DNA of 52,350 nt from Oligoflexales bacterium (GTDB taxonomy: Bacteria; Bdellovibrionota_B; Oligoflexia; Oligoflexales; RGVZ01). The stretch spans positions 1 to 52,350 of the forward strand of contig CANILH010000014.1 in assembly GCA_947468665.1 (NCBI GenBank), read 5' to 3'. This document shows positions 14,996 through 23,414 of this stretch, in pieces. How positions within the stretch are numbered: position 1 is the first letter of the stretch; each line of letters opens with the position of its first letter. Position numbers and translations under genes: made by a program. Under the pieces are notes generated by a model that did not search any database, was not told the origin of the DNA, and was given only the letters and a program-made list of their open reading frames with translations.

Positions 14996-16097
14996 TTCAT
15001 TTGGTCAGATATTCCGGGTGACGACCTTCGGAGAAAGTCACGGCGCAGGAGTCGGTGTCGTCATCGATGGCATCCCAGGGAATATGAGACTGAGTCTTGA
15101 TATCGTGCAGGAATGGCTTGATCGCCGCCGACCAGGACAATCTGAATTGACTACCTCCCGCGACGAGTCCGACCGTGTCGAATGCCTGAGCGGAACAGAA
15201 AATGGCCGCACTCTGGGTGGTCCCCTTATGCTCTTTGTACGCAACACCAATATCAAGCCGTCAGATTATAAAGATGTCCAAACAGTCTTTCGCCCCGGAC
15301 ACGCCGATTACACCATGCTCGAGAAATACGGCGTCACCGCCTCAAGTGGCGGAGGCAGATCAAGCGCTCGGGAGACCATAGGACGCGTGGCGGCAGGGGC
15401 TGTCGCGTGGCAGTTGATTCGTGAATTTCATAAAGACTTCGACATCGTCGGTTGGGTCCATTCGGTTAAGGATCTATCCATTGATAAGGCGACTGAGCAG
15501 ACACTTGAGTCAACTGTCACGAGAAAGATTGTTGACCAGTCAGCTGTGCGATGCCCGGACGCGGCCACCTCCCAGAAAATGGTGGCCATCATTACCCAGG
15601 CCAAAGGCGCCGGTGACAGCGTGGGCGGCATTATCCGCTGCGTGATTCGCGGAGTGCCAACCGGACTTGGGGAGCCTGTTTTCGACAAACTTGAGGCAGA
15701 TCTGGCGAAGGCGGTTATGAGTCTGCCTGCGACCAAGGGGTTTGAGATTGGAAGCGGTTTTGCCGGCACTAAAATGTCGGGCAGCGCACATAATGACGCT
15801 CTCATTAAAAGAGGCGAGAAAATCGCGACAAGAACCAATCATAGCGGCGGCGTTGTCGGCGGTCTGTCAAACGGCGAACTTATAACATTTAATGTAGCGT
15901 TTAAGCCGGTTTCCACCATTTTTATCGCCCAGGATACTGTTGACAGATCCGGGCGCGAGGTTACATTCAAACCCGATGGTGGTCGTCACGATCCTTGCGT
16001 GCTGCCACGGGCTGTTCCCATGGTTGAGTCCATGGCGGCCCTTGTGATCGCGGATCATGTCTTGAGGCACCGCGCCCTCGCTCCTTTTGAACCGTGA
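14988..16097 (+). CDS. aroC: Chorismate synthase
   Basis: Last step of the shikimate pathway: EPSP to chorismate, using reduced FMN. The sequence opens with FGQIFRVTTFGESHG and holds RPGHADYTMLEKYGV, GGGRSSARETIGRVAAGA and the C-terminal KPDGGRHDPCVLPRAVPMVE, all chorismate synthase signatures, including the two His involved in protonation. GGGAG precedes the ATG, which overlaps kdsB. Chorismate feeds both aromatic amino acids and the futalosine menaquinone pathway encoded upstream. Another shikimate gene, aroQ, is at 18480. Confidence 0.97.
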   Translation: MSSSFGQIFRVTTFGESHGAGVGVVIDGIPGNMRLSLDIVQEWLDRRRPGQSELTTSRDESDRVECLSGTENGRTLGGPLMLFVRNTNIKPSDYKDVQTVFRPGHADYTMLEKYGVTASSGGGRSSARETIGRVAAGAVAWQLIREFHKDFDIVGWVHSVKDLSIDKATEQTLESTVTRKIVDQSAVRCPDAATSQKMVAIITQAKGAGDSVGGIIRCVIRGVPTGLGEPVFDKLEADLAKAVMSLPATKGFEIGSGFAGTKMSGSAHNDALIKRGEKIATRTNHSGGVVGGLSNGELITFNVAFKPVSTIFIAQDTVDRSGREVTFKPDGGRHDPCVLPRAVPMVESMAALVIADHVLRHRALAPFEP

Positions 16098-16210
16098 TCT
16101 GCCTCATCATTTTTTAATTTAGGTTTTCATACACTTTATACTGACAGCTGAACATCAAGTGATCATTCCGACCCGAAATTAAGTATAAAACTACCTGAGG
16201 AGATCCATTC

Positions 16211-17710
16211 ATGCGTTTCATCTCGAAAAGTTTTACCAAAAAAATCACACTCTCACTCGCGCTGGCTTTAACCACTCATGGCACACCTTTATTCGCATAT
16301 AGTCTGCCGGCAAACACTGAGAAGCCACTCAACGACGAGAATATCCAGGCTCTTCAAAAAATCTCCAAGGGTGTCTCAACCGTCGCCCGCTACGCCGAGA
16401 AAGCCGTCGTTTTCGTAAGTGTCTATAAAACAGTCCGAGGTCTCCCTCCGGGCATGATTGATCCGTTTGAGTTTTTCTTTGGCAATCCCGGCAACGGTGG
16501 CGGACCAGGTCACCGTGGTGATCCGCGTCAACAGCCGCAGCAGCGACGTGAGGAAGGTCTTGGGTCGGGATTTATTATCGACTTGGACAAAGGCTATATC
16601 ATGACCAACAATCACGTTGTTCAGGACGCCGACGAGATTCAGCTTAAACTTCCTAACGGTGAGACCCACGAGGGGAAAATTGTTGGACGCGATCCGAATA
16701 CAGACGTGGCGATTGTTCAGATCAAGGAAAAAACTTTCAGTAAGACTGGACTCTCGCAACTAATACTTGGAAATAGTGACGACGTAAATGTCGGAGATTT
16801 CGCTGTAGCAGTGGGAGCGCCTTATGGCCTTGAGGCCAGCGTCAGCTTCGGAATTATCTCCGCTCTGGGTCGCGGCAGCCTTCAAATCACACAGATGGGA
16901 AACTTCATCCAAACAGACGCGGCCATCAACCCCGGCAACTCCGGTGGCCCTCTTCTGAATACCAGTGGCCAGGTGGTCGGCATGAATACCGCTATTTTTT
17001 CTAAAAGTGGCGGATATAACGGCATCGGATTCGCGGTCCCCAGTAATATTGCCCGCCGTATCGCGGAGCAGCTGATCAGTGGCGGCAAAGTATCTCGCGG
17101 CTACCTCGGTGTCGGGCTCCAGCCAATAGACTCTGAGCTGCAAAAAAGCCTGAATCTCCCGAAAGACACAAATGGCGGCCTCGTCGCTAAAATTGTTGCG
17201 GGCGGTCCCGCTGATAAGGCGGGAGTCGAGCCAGGTGATGTGATCACCTCGGTCAATAAACAAATTGTTCACAACGCGAGCGACGTCACAAACGCCATAG
17301 GCCTGATGGCACCAGGAACGCAAACCAATATCACTGTTATTAGGAATGGAAAGCCACGGGACGTTAACGTCAAAGTCGGCGAATACCCCGGTGAAAATGT
17401 AGCTGTAAAGGCAAAAGACATAAAAAAAGAAGACGCTCCATTTGGACTCGCTCTGCAAAAACTCACGTCAGAAGCCCGCGAGAGATACAATCTAAGCAGT
17501 AACCTAGGACTTCTGGTCGTCGATGTCGCCGAGGGTGGCGAGGCGGCTCGAGTGGATATTCAACCAGGCGATCTCATCATCGCAGTCAATGGCAAGCCTG
17601 TCGCTGAGCCTTCGGCGTTCAAATCTCTCGTAAAACAGTCTGGAGCCCGGGTGCTACTCAGGATTGAGCGTGCCGGTCAGTACTTCTTTGTCCCACTGAA
17701 GAACAAATGA
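16211..17710 (+). CDS. degP: Do/DegP-type periplasmic serine protease and chaperone
   Basis: The 499-residue protein has a signal peptide (about 1-28, with a KKITLSLALAL core). The trypsin-like domain shows the triad His in TNNHVV, Asp in NTDVAIV and Ser in NPGNSGGPLL. Two PDZ domains follow (about 300-385, with SRGYLGVGLQPI and GGPADKAGVEPGDVI, and about 410-495, with GGEAARVDIQPGDLI). It should degrade or refold misfolded envelope proteins. GAGGAG precedes the ATG. The 113-base gap from aroC contains TATA-like boxes, but no promoter can be assigned with confidence. Confidence 0.95.
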   Translation: MRFISKSFTKKITLSLALALTTHGTPLFAYSLPANTEKPLNDENIQALQKISKGVSTVARYAEKAVVFVSVYKTVRGLPPGMIDPFEFFFGNPGNGGGPGHRGDPRQQPQQRREEGLGSGFIIDLDKGYIMTNNHVVQDADEIQLKLPNGETHEGKIVGRDPNTDVAIVQIKEKTFSKTGLSQLILGNSDDVNVGDFAVAVGAPYGLEASVSFGIISALGRGSLQITQMGNFIQTDAAINPGNSGGPLLNTSGQVVGMNTAIFSKSGGYNGIGFAVPSNIARRIAEQLISGGKVSRGYLGVGLQPIDSELQKSLNLPKDTNGGLVAKIVAGGPADKAGVEPGDVITSVNKQIVHNASDVTNAIGLMAPGTQTNITVIRNGKPRDVNVKVGEYPGENVAVKAKDIKKEDAPFGLALQKLTSEARERYNLSSNLGLLVVDVAEGGEAARVDIQPGDLIIAVNGKPVAEPSAFKSLVKQSGARVLLRIERAGQYFFVPLKNK

Positions 17711-17735
17711 CACCCCAACGGTGTCCGGAGAATCT

Positions 17736-18479
17736 GTGAAGTCACACCTCGCCGAGCTGGTTGAGAGATTAAAGGACGTTCATTGGGCAACGGACCCCAC
17801 GTCCAGCGAACTTCTGTCTAAATACAATATAGAGCATGGATTCCTGGGCCGCCCACCAGAGGATGCTTTGCGACAACTCGACCCCCATCATGTCAAGCAA
17901 GTTCACGGCACAAAGATCACACAAGCCTCAAATCTCACAATGTACGACGCGGGCGAGCGGCCAGATGCCGACGGAATCTATTCAGTCGAGGCCGATGTCG
18001 TCGCGGTAAAGACGGCCGACTGCCTTCCGGTATTGATAGCCTCAACAAACGGAGCGTTTGTCGCGGCCGTTCATGCCGGATGGCGGGGATTTACCTCCGG
18101 AATATTAATAAACGCCCTGAAAATCGCTCATACCAATCAAGGGGTGAATTCCCTTCGCGTCGTCGTTGGCCCCGCCATTTCACGTCAGAAATTCGAGGTT
18201 GGACCGGAGGTCGTAGAAGCTATGCAGGCCGTCGAATGCGGACTTTCTGACGAGGCCTGGGGTCTAACCGTCTCCAAAGGCCAAAATGACCGCTGGCACG
18301 TGGATCTTCCCGTCGCCGCAGCATTGCAAATGATGATCGCTGGTATCAAACCGAATCATATTGAGGTCATTCAATCATGCACGGTCACGAGCCAGAATGA
18401 AAACCAATGTCTCTGGGCGAGCTATCGCCGTGAGGGGAAAGCTTGCGGCAGCAACTGGACCTGGATTCGTGGACGATAA
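17736..18479 (+). CDS. pgeF: PgeF/YfiH-family peptidoglycan editing factor (multicopper-oxidase-like fold)
   Basis: The family (LACC1/YfiH) acts on purine nucleosides and, in E. coli, corrects mis-incorporated Ser in peptidoglycan stems. Visible signatures are HVKQVHGTKI, PDADGIYSVEADVVAVKTADCLPVLI and AAVHAGWRGFTSGI, with the metal-site His, Cys and His residues. The C-terminal half, QNENQCLWASYRREG, is also typical. I chose the GTG at 17736 because GGAG lies 5 bases upstream; another in-frame GTG at 17721 has no such site. It ends one base before the convergent aroQ stop. Confidence 0.88.
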   Translation: MKSHLAELVERLKDVHWATDPTSSELLSKYNIEHGFLGRPPEDALRQLDPHHVKQVHGTKITQASNLTMYDAGERPDADGIYSVEADVVAVKTADCLPVLIASTNGAFVAAVHAGWRGFTSGILINALKIAHTNQGVNSLRVVVGPAISRQKFEVGPEVVEAMQAVECGLSDEAWGLTVSKGQNDRWHVDLPVAAALQMMIAGIKPNHIEVIQSCTVTSQNENQCLWASYRREGKACGSNWTWIRGR

Positions 18480-18965
18480 CTACCGAGACTTGGACTCAAG
18501 AGCCGCCAACAGCTTCTTTAGCGCCAACCAGTAACTCTCAATTCCATGCCCTTGAACAACGCCTGAAGCGTGTGCCGCAAGATAACTATCCTTTCGGAAA
18601 GACTCTCTTTTCGACAGATCCGATACATGCGCCTCAACAAACAATAATCCGACCCCAGCCAGACGGTCCGCGAGAGCAAGACTCGTATGAGTCCACGCAC
18701 CCGCGTTAATTACTGCTCCGGCGTAGTCTTTACTGATCTCAGCGAGAAACAGCGCCTCGTCGTTAGTTTGAAAAAATTTAAGAGAATAGTTCATGTTCTT
18801 TGAGGACTTTTGATGGGCCGCAAGAGTTGTTCTCACAAGCCTTTCCATGTCTTTCAGCGTGTCGGATCCGTATATCAGCGGCTCCCTGCGGCCTAAAAGG
18901 TCGAGATTCACTCCGCTGGCGATGAGGATCTTGATTGGTTTTTTTATGCGTTTAACTTGTGCCAC
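18480..18965 (-). CDS. aroQ: Type II 3-dehydroquinate dehydratase
   Basis: The enzyme dehydrates 3-dehydroquinate to 3-dehydroshikimate. The 161-residue protein follows the type II family from VNLDLLGRREPLIYG (catalytic Tyr and the flexible Arg loop) through GAWTHTSLAL to EAHVSDLSKRESFRKDS. Several normally invariant positions differ. SNHEG is TNDEA, NPGA is NAGA and EVHLSN is EAHVSD. The His, Arg and Tyr expected for catalysis remain. It starts with GTG (GAGG upstream) and is the last gene of the pilus operon. An altered substrate preference is possible. Confidence 0.85.
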   Translation of the reverse strand: MAQVKRIKKPIKILIASGVNLDLLGRREPLIYGSDTLKDMERLVRTTLAAHQKSSKNMNYSLKFFQTNDEALFLAEISKDYAGAVINAGAWTHTSLALADRLAGVGLLFVEAHVSDLSKRESFRKDSYLAAHASGVVQGHGIESYWLALKKLLAALESKSR

Positions 18966-19006
18966 CGGATCAACGCCTCGCTCTGCCTTGTCATGGCGTT
19001 ATGTTG

Positions 19007-20014
19007 CTAAGACTGCGTGATTTTATCAAGCAGGCCATTGATAAACCGCGTCTGCCGGTCAATAATCTCCACAATCTCCATGCGGTCAAACGCGACCGGA
19101 TCAGACTCCAAATCGTCTGTTCTCTGCTCTTTCTCAAGCCGAGCCAACTCAGACACCTTAAGACGTATCAGATCATTATGAGGAGCCATTCTTAACAAGC
19201 GGCGATAAATGGCCAGCGCTTTCGCGTAAAAACCCTGTTTCGAGTAAATATCGGCCAAAGTCGTTGAGTCGAGCTCAACCTGTCCGCGTCCAATATTATC
19301 ATGGCCCTGTTCTGCAGATACCCCAGGCACAAAAACCTCGGCCAGAGGCATGACGTGAAAACTCTCCATCTGGCGTCTCGTGGAGTCATCCAGCTCGTAC
19401 TCAAGAACAAATCGCTTTGCGCGTGACCGGGTTGCGACAGGCGCCTCTTTGGACACGCCCCGTGTCTCGCCCGCGCGAACCAGCGACGTGACATCAACGC
19501 TCGGCAGAATTAAATCAATCCCGCGACTGCTTAAATCAGCGCGGTATTCCTTCCTTGCCGTCACAATTCCGTCAATCTCAAGGCGTTCTGATATTTTCTT
19601 AATCTCGGGATCTATGCCCTGCTGCATGCGCAGGTGTTGGAACGCGGCGATAGCGCTTGCCTCATCTCCAAGCAAAACAGCCATCTTAAATTTAAGTTTT
19701 TGAGCAAGCACGTTATCAGTAAGGGGTGCCGGAGCGTGATCGAGCGTTGTCCACGCGTCCATAATCATGCCGCGCTGAAACAATTCTCGGGCGAGAACAA
19801 CACGTGACACAGCGAAACCAGGGTGATCCTGAACACCCTGAGCGAGTAGCTCAACTGACTCCTCGACTAACTTGTGATTTCTGAGAACATCACTCAGTGG
19901 CAAAAATTGACGTCCGGATGGATCTTCCTCAAAACGGCGCAATACTTCCTGCTCCGATCGCGATAGCGGAAGCTGGCGTGCCATTTTGATCCATGTTGCC
20001 GCGTCTATGCTCAA
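19007..20014 (-). CDS. TPR-repeat protein at the end of the pilus operon
   Basis: A 335-residue soluble protein with tetratricopeptide-like helical repeats in the N-terminal half (AVSRVVLARELFQRGMIMDAW and following). One well-formed TPR lies near the C-terminus (about 258-290, TLADIYSKQGFYAKALAIYRR). No signal peptide is seen, so it is probably cytoplasmic. It uses a TTG start at 20014 with GGAAG six bases upstream. It lies 13 bases after the upstream lipoprotein gene and 41 bases before aroQ. A scaffold role in pilus assembly is inferred from position only. Confidence 0.7.
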   Translation of the reverse strand: MSIDAATWIKMARQLPLSRSEQEVLRRFEEDPSGRQFLPLSDVLRNHKLVEESVELLAQGVQDHPGFAVSRVVLARELFQRGMIMDAWTTLDHAPAPLTDNVLAQKLKFKMAVLLGDEASAIAAFQHLRMQQGIDPEIKKISERLEIDGIVTARKEYRADLSSRGIDLILPSVDVTSLVRAGETRGVSKEAPVATRSRAKRFVLEYELDDSTRRQMESFHVMPLAEVFVPGVSAEQGHDNIGRGQVELDSTTLADIYSKQGFYAKALAIYRRLLRMAPHNDLIRLKVSELARLEKEQRTDDLESDPVAFDRMEIVEIIDRQTRFINGLLDKITQS

Positions 20015-20027
20015 AAAATTCTTCCGT

Positions 20028-20546
20028 TCAATTGTTTTTTTTCACTGAAAAAGAAACTGTAGGTATCTGCGCCTGAGCAGTGCTTGGTTGCCATCCTGGC
20101 ACAACAATAGTGGGTTGAATGTCCTGCGTCATACACTTCGGCGTAAAACTAATAGACGCCACTCCACAGGAGTCAGTGCAAAGTTCGTTTGATGGTGTAT
20201 CATACTGACCGGATGCGGTTTCCGGAAAACCCTCCGGAGAAAACGCGACCCCCCCCACAGGCACTGTCTTTGGAATATCAGTTTTGGGATTAAAATCTGT
20301 CTTAGTAGCCGACGATGTCTCTTCAACAACTAAAAATTTAATCGTCTGCGATGTTAAGTCGTCGTCAGTGGTGCAAGTCCATTTGATCGTGGTACTACCG
20401 ACAGCATACACCAGAAGATTCCCTCCGCCAATCGGCCTCGATCCACAGGTTCGTTTGCACGAACCATCACTATTGCCATTAGCCGCGCACCCCAAAAGGT
20501 GAAACGCGAAGCCCAAAAGCACCGTTAGTAAATAAACTTTATTCAT
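20028..20546 (-). CDS. Small Cys-containing lipoprotein in the pilus operon
   Basis: The 172-residue protein begins with a lipoprotein signal (MNKVYLLTVLLGFAFHLLGC, lipobox LLGC) and a short Asn/Ser linker. The body resembles an immunoglobulin-like beta domain with four or more Cys (CKRTCGS, WTCTTDDD, LCTDSCG, PKCMTQD) that could form disulphides. AGGGGA precedes the ATG. It lies 24 bases downstream of pilQ, so a pilotin-like or secretin-accessory role is possible, though no pilotin family similarity is visible. Confidence 0.65.
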   Translation of the reverse strand: MNKVYLLTVLLGFAFHLLGCAANGNSDGSCKRTCGSRPIGGGNLLVYAVGSTTIKWTCTTDDDLTSQTIKFLVVEETSSATKTDFNPKTDIPKTVPVGGVAFSPEGFPETASGQYDTPSNELCTDSCGVASISFTPKCMTQDIQPTIVVPGWQPSTAQAQIPTVSFSVKKNN

Positions 20547-20570
20547 ATGTTCCCCTTCATCGTGTCAATT

Positions 20571-23414
20571 TCAGTTTGACTCCAGAGATGTTTTACTCGC
20601 CTGTCCGTTCGTTGAATTACCATTCTGCGATGGCGCCATGTTCGTGGCGACCGGCCCGCCACCCGCACTGCCATTGCTTGCGGCACCCGCTGGCGGGACA
20701 GAAATCTCACCCGCCGCGCCACCTACAGAACCCGACGCACTGCCAACAATCGTGGGAGTGACCATAATGAGCAGATCCTTTTTACTGTCGGAATTGTCCA
20801 CAGACCGAAACAGCGCGCCGATTATCGGAAGCTTACTGAAGAACGGCACCGCCAGATTTGTCTTGCTGACCTGTGATGAGTAAAGTCCCCCGATAACGGC
20901 GGTTTCACCACTCTTCTTAAGTAGCGTGGTCGTAAGCGATCGTGAGTTCTTGGACGCTTGACCTCCAGCGGTGTCACTTTTATTGGGTGAGTCACCTTTA
21001 ATCTCAAGCTTCATCTGCACGGAGCCATCAGCCGTTATGTGGGGAGTTACATTTAAACTGAGAACATAATCGATCGGCACAATGGTACCTGCCGTTCCCA
21101 CCCCTCCCGCGGTCGTGAAATAGTCTGTCGATCCCGCCGAAACTACTGCCTTTTCATTATCTTGAACAACTACATCCTGGTTTTGCAAGGTTTCAGCCTT
21201 TTTGCGCGTTTCGTACGCGCGAAGCTTCAGGTCTAGCGCTATGAGGTTATTGATTGAGCCAAGCCTTATGGCCGCAGTTCCGCCCGGAGTCGCGGCACCA
21301 CCCGGATCAACAGAGAACTGTGACGTTAAACTATTGGGAAACGGCAACGTCCCGAAACCAAGGCCACGCCCCGGATCCATACTGAATGGTGTATTAAACG
21401 CAACGCCAAGACCGTCGGTGGCGTCATTTGTGATTTCCACAAGCCGCGACGCGATCCGGACCTGAGGTGTCTGCGCATCCAAACGCTCGAGCAGGACTTT
21501 AATGGTGCTAAGCACATTGGGAGTAGCTTCGACAATTACAGAGTTTGAGCGCGGATCTGCCTGGACTTTGAAACGATCGATATTTCTCCTTTCAGCAGCG
21601 TTGGTCGGGTCTGTAACCTTTGGCATCATTGCCTGTGCTAATTTCGCGGCATCTTCGGCCTTGGCGTAATTTAGCGGCATCACGAGAACTTTGGTCGGAT
21701 TCAAAGCCTCTGTGGCCTGACGCGCTTTTTGCTCCGCGTCACGATCCTCAGTAAATGTCTTCAGAAAATCAATGCGCACCAAACCAGGGGCGATTTCCTG
21801 CATTCCAAGCCGATTGGACTCGAGCACAGCCTTCAAGGCCACATCCCAGGCGACGTTTTTGAGCGAAATGCTTGTTTTTTTTGCGCCAGCGTCCGGGGAA
21901 ATAATAAAATTTATTCCGCTTTCAGCGGCAATCATCCGGATTATCTGACTAACGGGCGCGTCGCGGAAATCAAGACGTAAAACCTTTTTCCCGGACACGA
22001 CAGGATTGGACCCCACGTTTACACCGACAAGTTCGGCACCTTGAGCGACTGCTGTAGCGGACTGCGCTGCGACAGCGTCAGCAGGAGCGTCCTCAAGCAA
22101 GTCACTTCCTGGAGATGCTGCGGGGATATCAGCCGAAAAATCCGCTTGCGCGACTCCATTTACACTGTACCTGGTCTCAAAAAATGGAGATTTCTTGTTT
22201 TCAAGAAGCTGATTACCACTGGCAGGAGTCGACGGAGCTTTCTGACCGTCGACCGGCACCAATTCCTTATTCGCAGCGTCTTTGGGAACGAGTCGAACAC
22301 CTGCATCCTTTGCGACGCTGCCGAATATCTCTCCACCAGGATTACCAACATAAGCGGCCTTGAGCTTCGCGTCCTCCCCCGGAAGTCCTGATTCCGTCAC
22401 TGGGAGTCCCTGCGCGTCATCTTTGACTACTTCCGCGGAAGCAACCGGATTTTCTGCGTCCTTGGGCGCGAACCAGTGCTCCGGTATCTCGAACGTAAAC
22501 ATGACATTACTGCCTTTTGTCACCATGCGAGGCTGGATTGGTTCCCTGAGGGTCATGATGACGTCGGTATGTTTAAACGATGGATTGTGTCGCATACGAA
22601 TGTATGCGACAGGTGACCTAAACTCCGTAGCGTCAATGTCGCGACGGAGTTTTTGTCTCATTGACGTATTCAGGAAACGGGCAACGAGTTCTGACTGTCC
22701 CGCCCGATTTGTCTCCTGAAACACCCGGTAAGTTGGTGATCCCTCAGTGACAACCTGAATCTCAAGCTTACGCATGTCCTTACGATAATTATATCCCACC
22801 CACTTCAGGACTCCTGGCGAGGATGCCATGTTCTGTCCCGAGTCCGCGGCAGACGGCGCGTCCGTGGATCCACCCTTAGGATTGACGGTGTTCATCGGAA
22901 CTGACGTTCCGGTACTATTAAGCGCGGTTACTGGTGAGGTCGCGTTCAATGCGGGAAACTGACCTTTTGCAGTATTGGTTCCGTTCAAAGGTACGGCCGC
23001 AGCGAAACTTGCATCGCCAGACGCGGCGCTACCCAAGGTAGCATCTGGTGCGGCATCCACGATTTCGCTATTTAAGCTAGCAGAATTAGCGGAGTTGGTT
23101 GGCCCATCAGCGGCAGCGAAGTTCTCAGCTGAACCACCATTGACGACGTTATTGCCCGCGGCGTTCGCGGCCGACGCAGAGTTGGCGCCGTTTCCAGATC
23201 CTTGATTGGACTCCGCTGCATTCGATGAATTTGCCTGCTGCTGCGACATGACATCATCAGAGCCATTAGACTGCTGTGAGTTTTGACTTGCGCAACGCGT
23301 CAGCAAACTAATAACGACGATTGTCGTTACCAGCCCACAAAGGGATCTGCCTTTCATTGGACGCTGATGATCCGTGAGTGCAGCGAGTATTCCCTGAACG
23401 CCATTTTGCCTCAT
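20571..23414 (-). CDS. pilQ: Type IV pilus secretin PilQ
   Basis: PilQ forms the outer-membrane ring through which pili pass. Numbering from the GTG at 23417, the order is an N-terminal export segment (about 21-42), a long Ser/Asn/Ala/Gly-rich linker (43-200) and an AMIN domain (about 205-315, VLKWVGYNYRKDMRKLEIQV). These are followed by an STN/N0 domain (about 479-550, LRLDFRDAPVSQIIRMIA), secretin N domain (about 570-650) and secretin barrel (about 680-890, ending SKLPIIGALFR and KKDLLIMVTPTIV). A 55-residue Gly/Ala/Ser/Asn tail follows. The ATG at 23414 has AAGGAGG six bases upstream and shares its A with the pilP stop. At about 947 residues it is longer than most PilQ. Confidence 0.93.
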   Translation of the reverse strand: MRQNGVQGILAALTDHQRPMKGRSLCGLVTTIVVISLLTRCASQNSQQSNGSDDVMSQQQANSSNAAESNQGSGNGANSASAANAAGNNVVNGGSAENFAAADGPTNSANSASLNSEIVDAAPDATLGSAASGDASFAAAVPLNGTNTAKGQFPALNATSPVTALNSTGTSVPMNTVNPKGGSTDAPSAADSGQNMASSPGVLKWVGYNYRKDMRKLEIQVVTEGSPTYRVFQETNRAGQSELVARFLNTSMRQKLRRDIDATEFRSPVAYIRMRHNPSFKHTDVIMTLREPIQPRMVTKGSNVMFTFEIPEHWFAPKDAENPVASAEVVKDDAQGLPVTESGLPGEDAKLKAAYVGNPGGEIFGSVAKDAGVRLVPKDAANKELVPVDGQKAPSTPASGNQLLENKKSPFFETRYSVNGVAQADFSADIPAASPGSDLLEDAPADAVAAQSATAVAQGAELVGVNVGSNPVVSGKKVLRLDFRDAPVSQIIRMIAAESGINFIISPDAGAKKTSISLKNVAWDVALKAVLESNRLGMQEIAPGLVRIDFLKTFTEDRDAEQKARQATEALNPTKVLVMPLNYAKAEDAAKLAQAMMPKVTDPTNAAERRNIDRFKVQADPRSNSVIVEATPNVLSTIKVLLERLDAQTPQVRIASRLVEITNDATDGLGVAFNTPFSMDPGRGLGFGTLPFPNSLTSQFSVDPGGAATPGGTAAIRLGSINNLIALDLKLRAYETRKKAETLQNQDVVVQDNEKAVVSAGSTDYFTTAGGVGTAGTIVPIDYVLSLNVTPHITADGSVQMKLEIKGDSPNKSDTAGGQASKNSRSLTTTLLKKSGETAVIGGLYSSQVSKTNLAVPFFSKLPIIGALFRSVDNSDSKKDLLIMVTPTIVGSASGSVGGAAGEISVPPAGAASNGSAGGGPVATNMAPSQNGNSTNGQASKTSLESN

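Noticed and set aside
16098-16210. SigmaE-type or housekeeping promoter before degP
   Set aside because: TATACT and TATAAA boxes exist but no convincing -35 element at proper spacing.
16760-17458. 232-codon minus-strand frame inside degP
   Set aside because: Antisense shadow of the protease and PDZ coding sequence.
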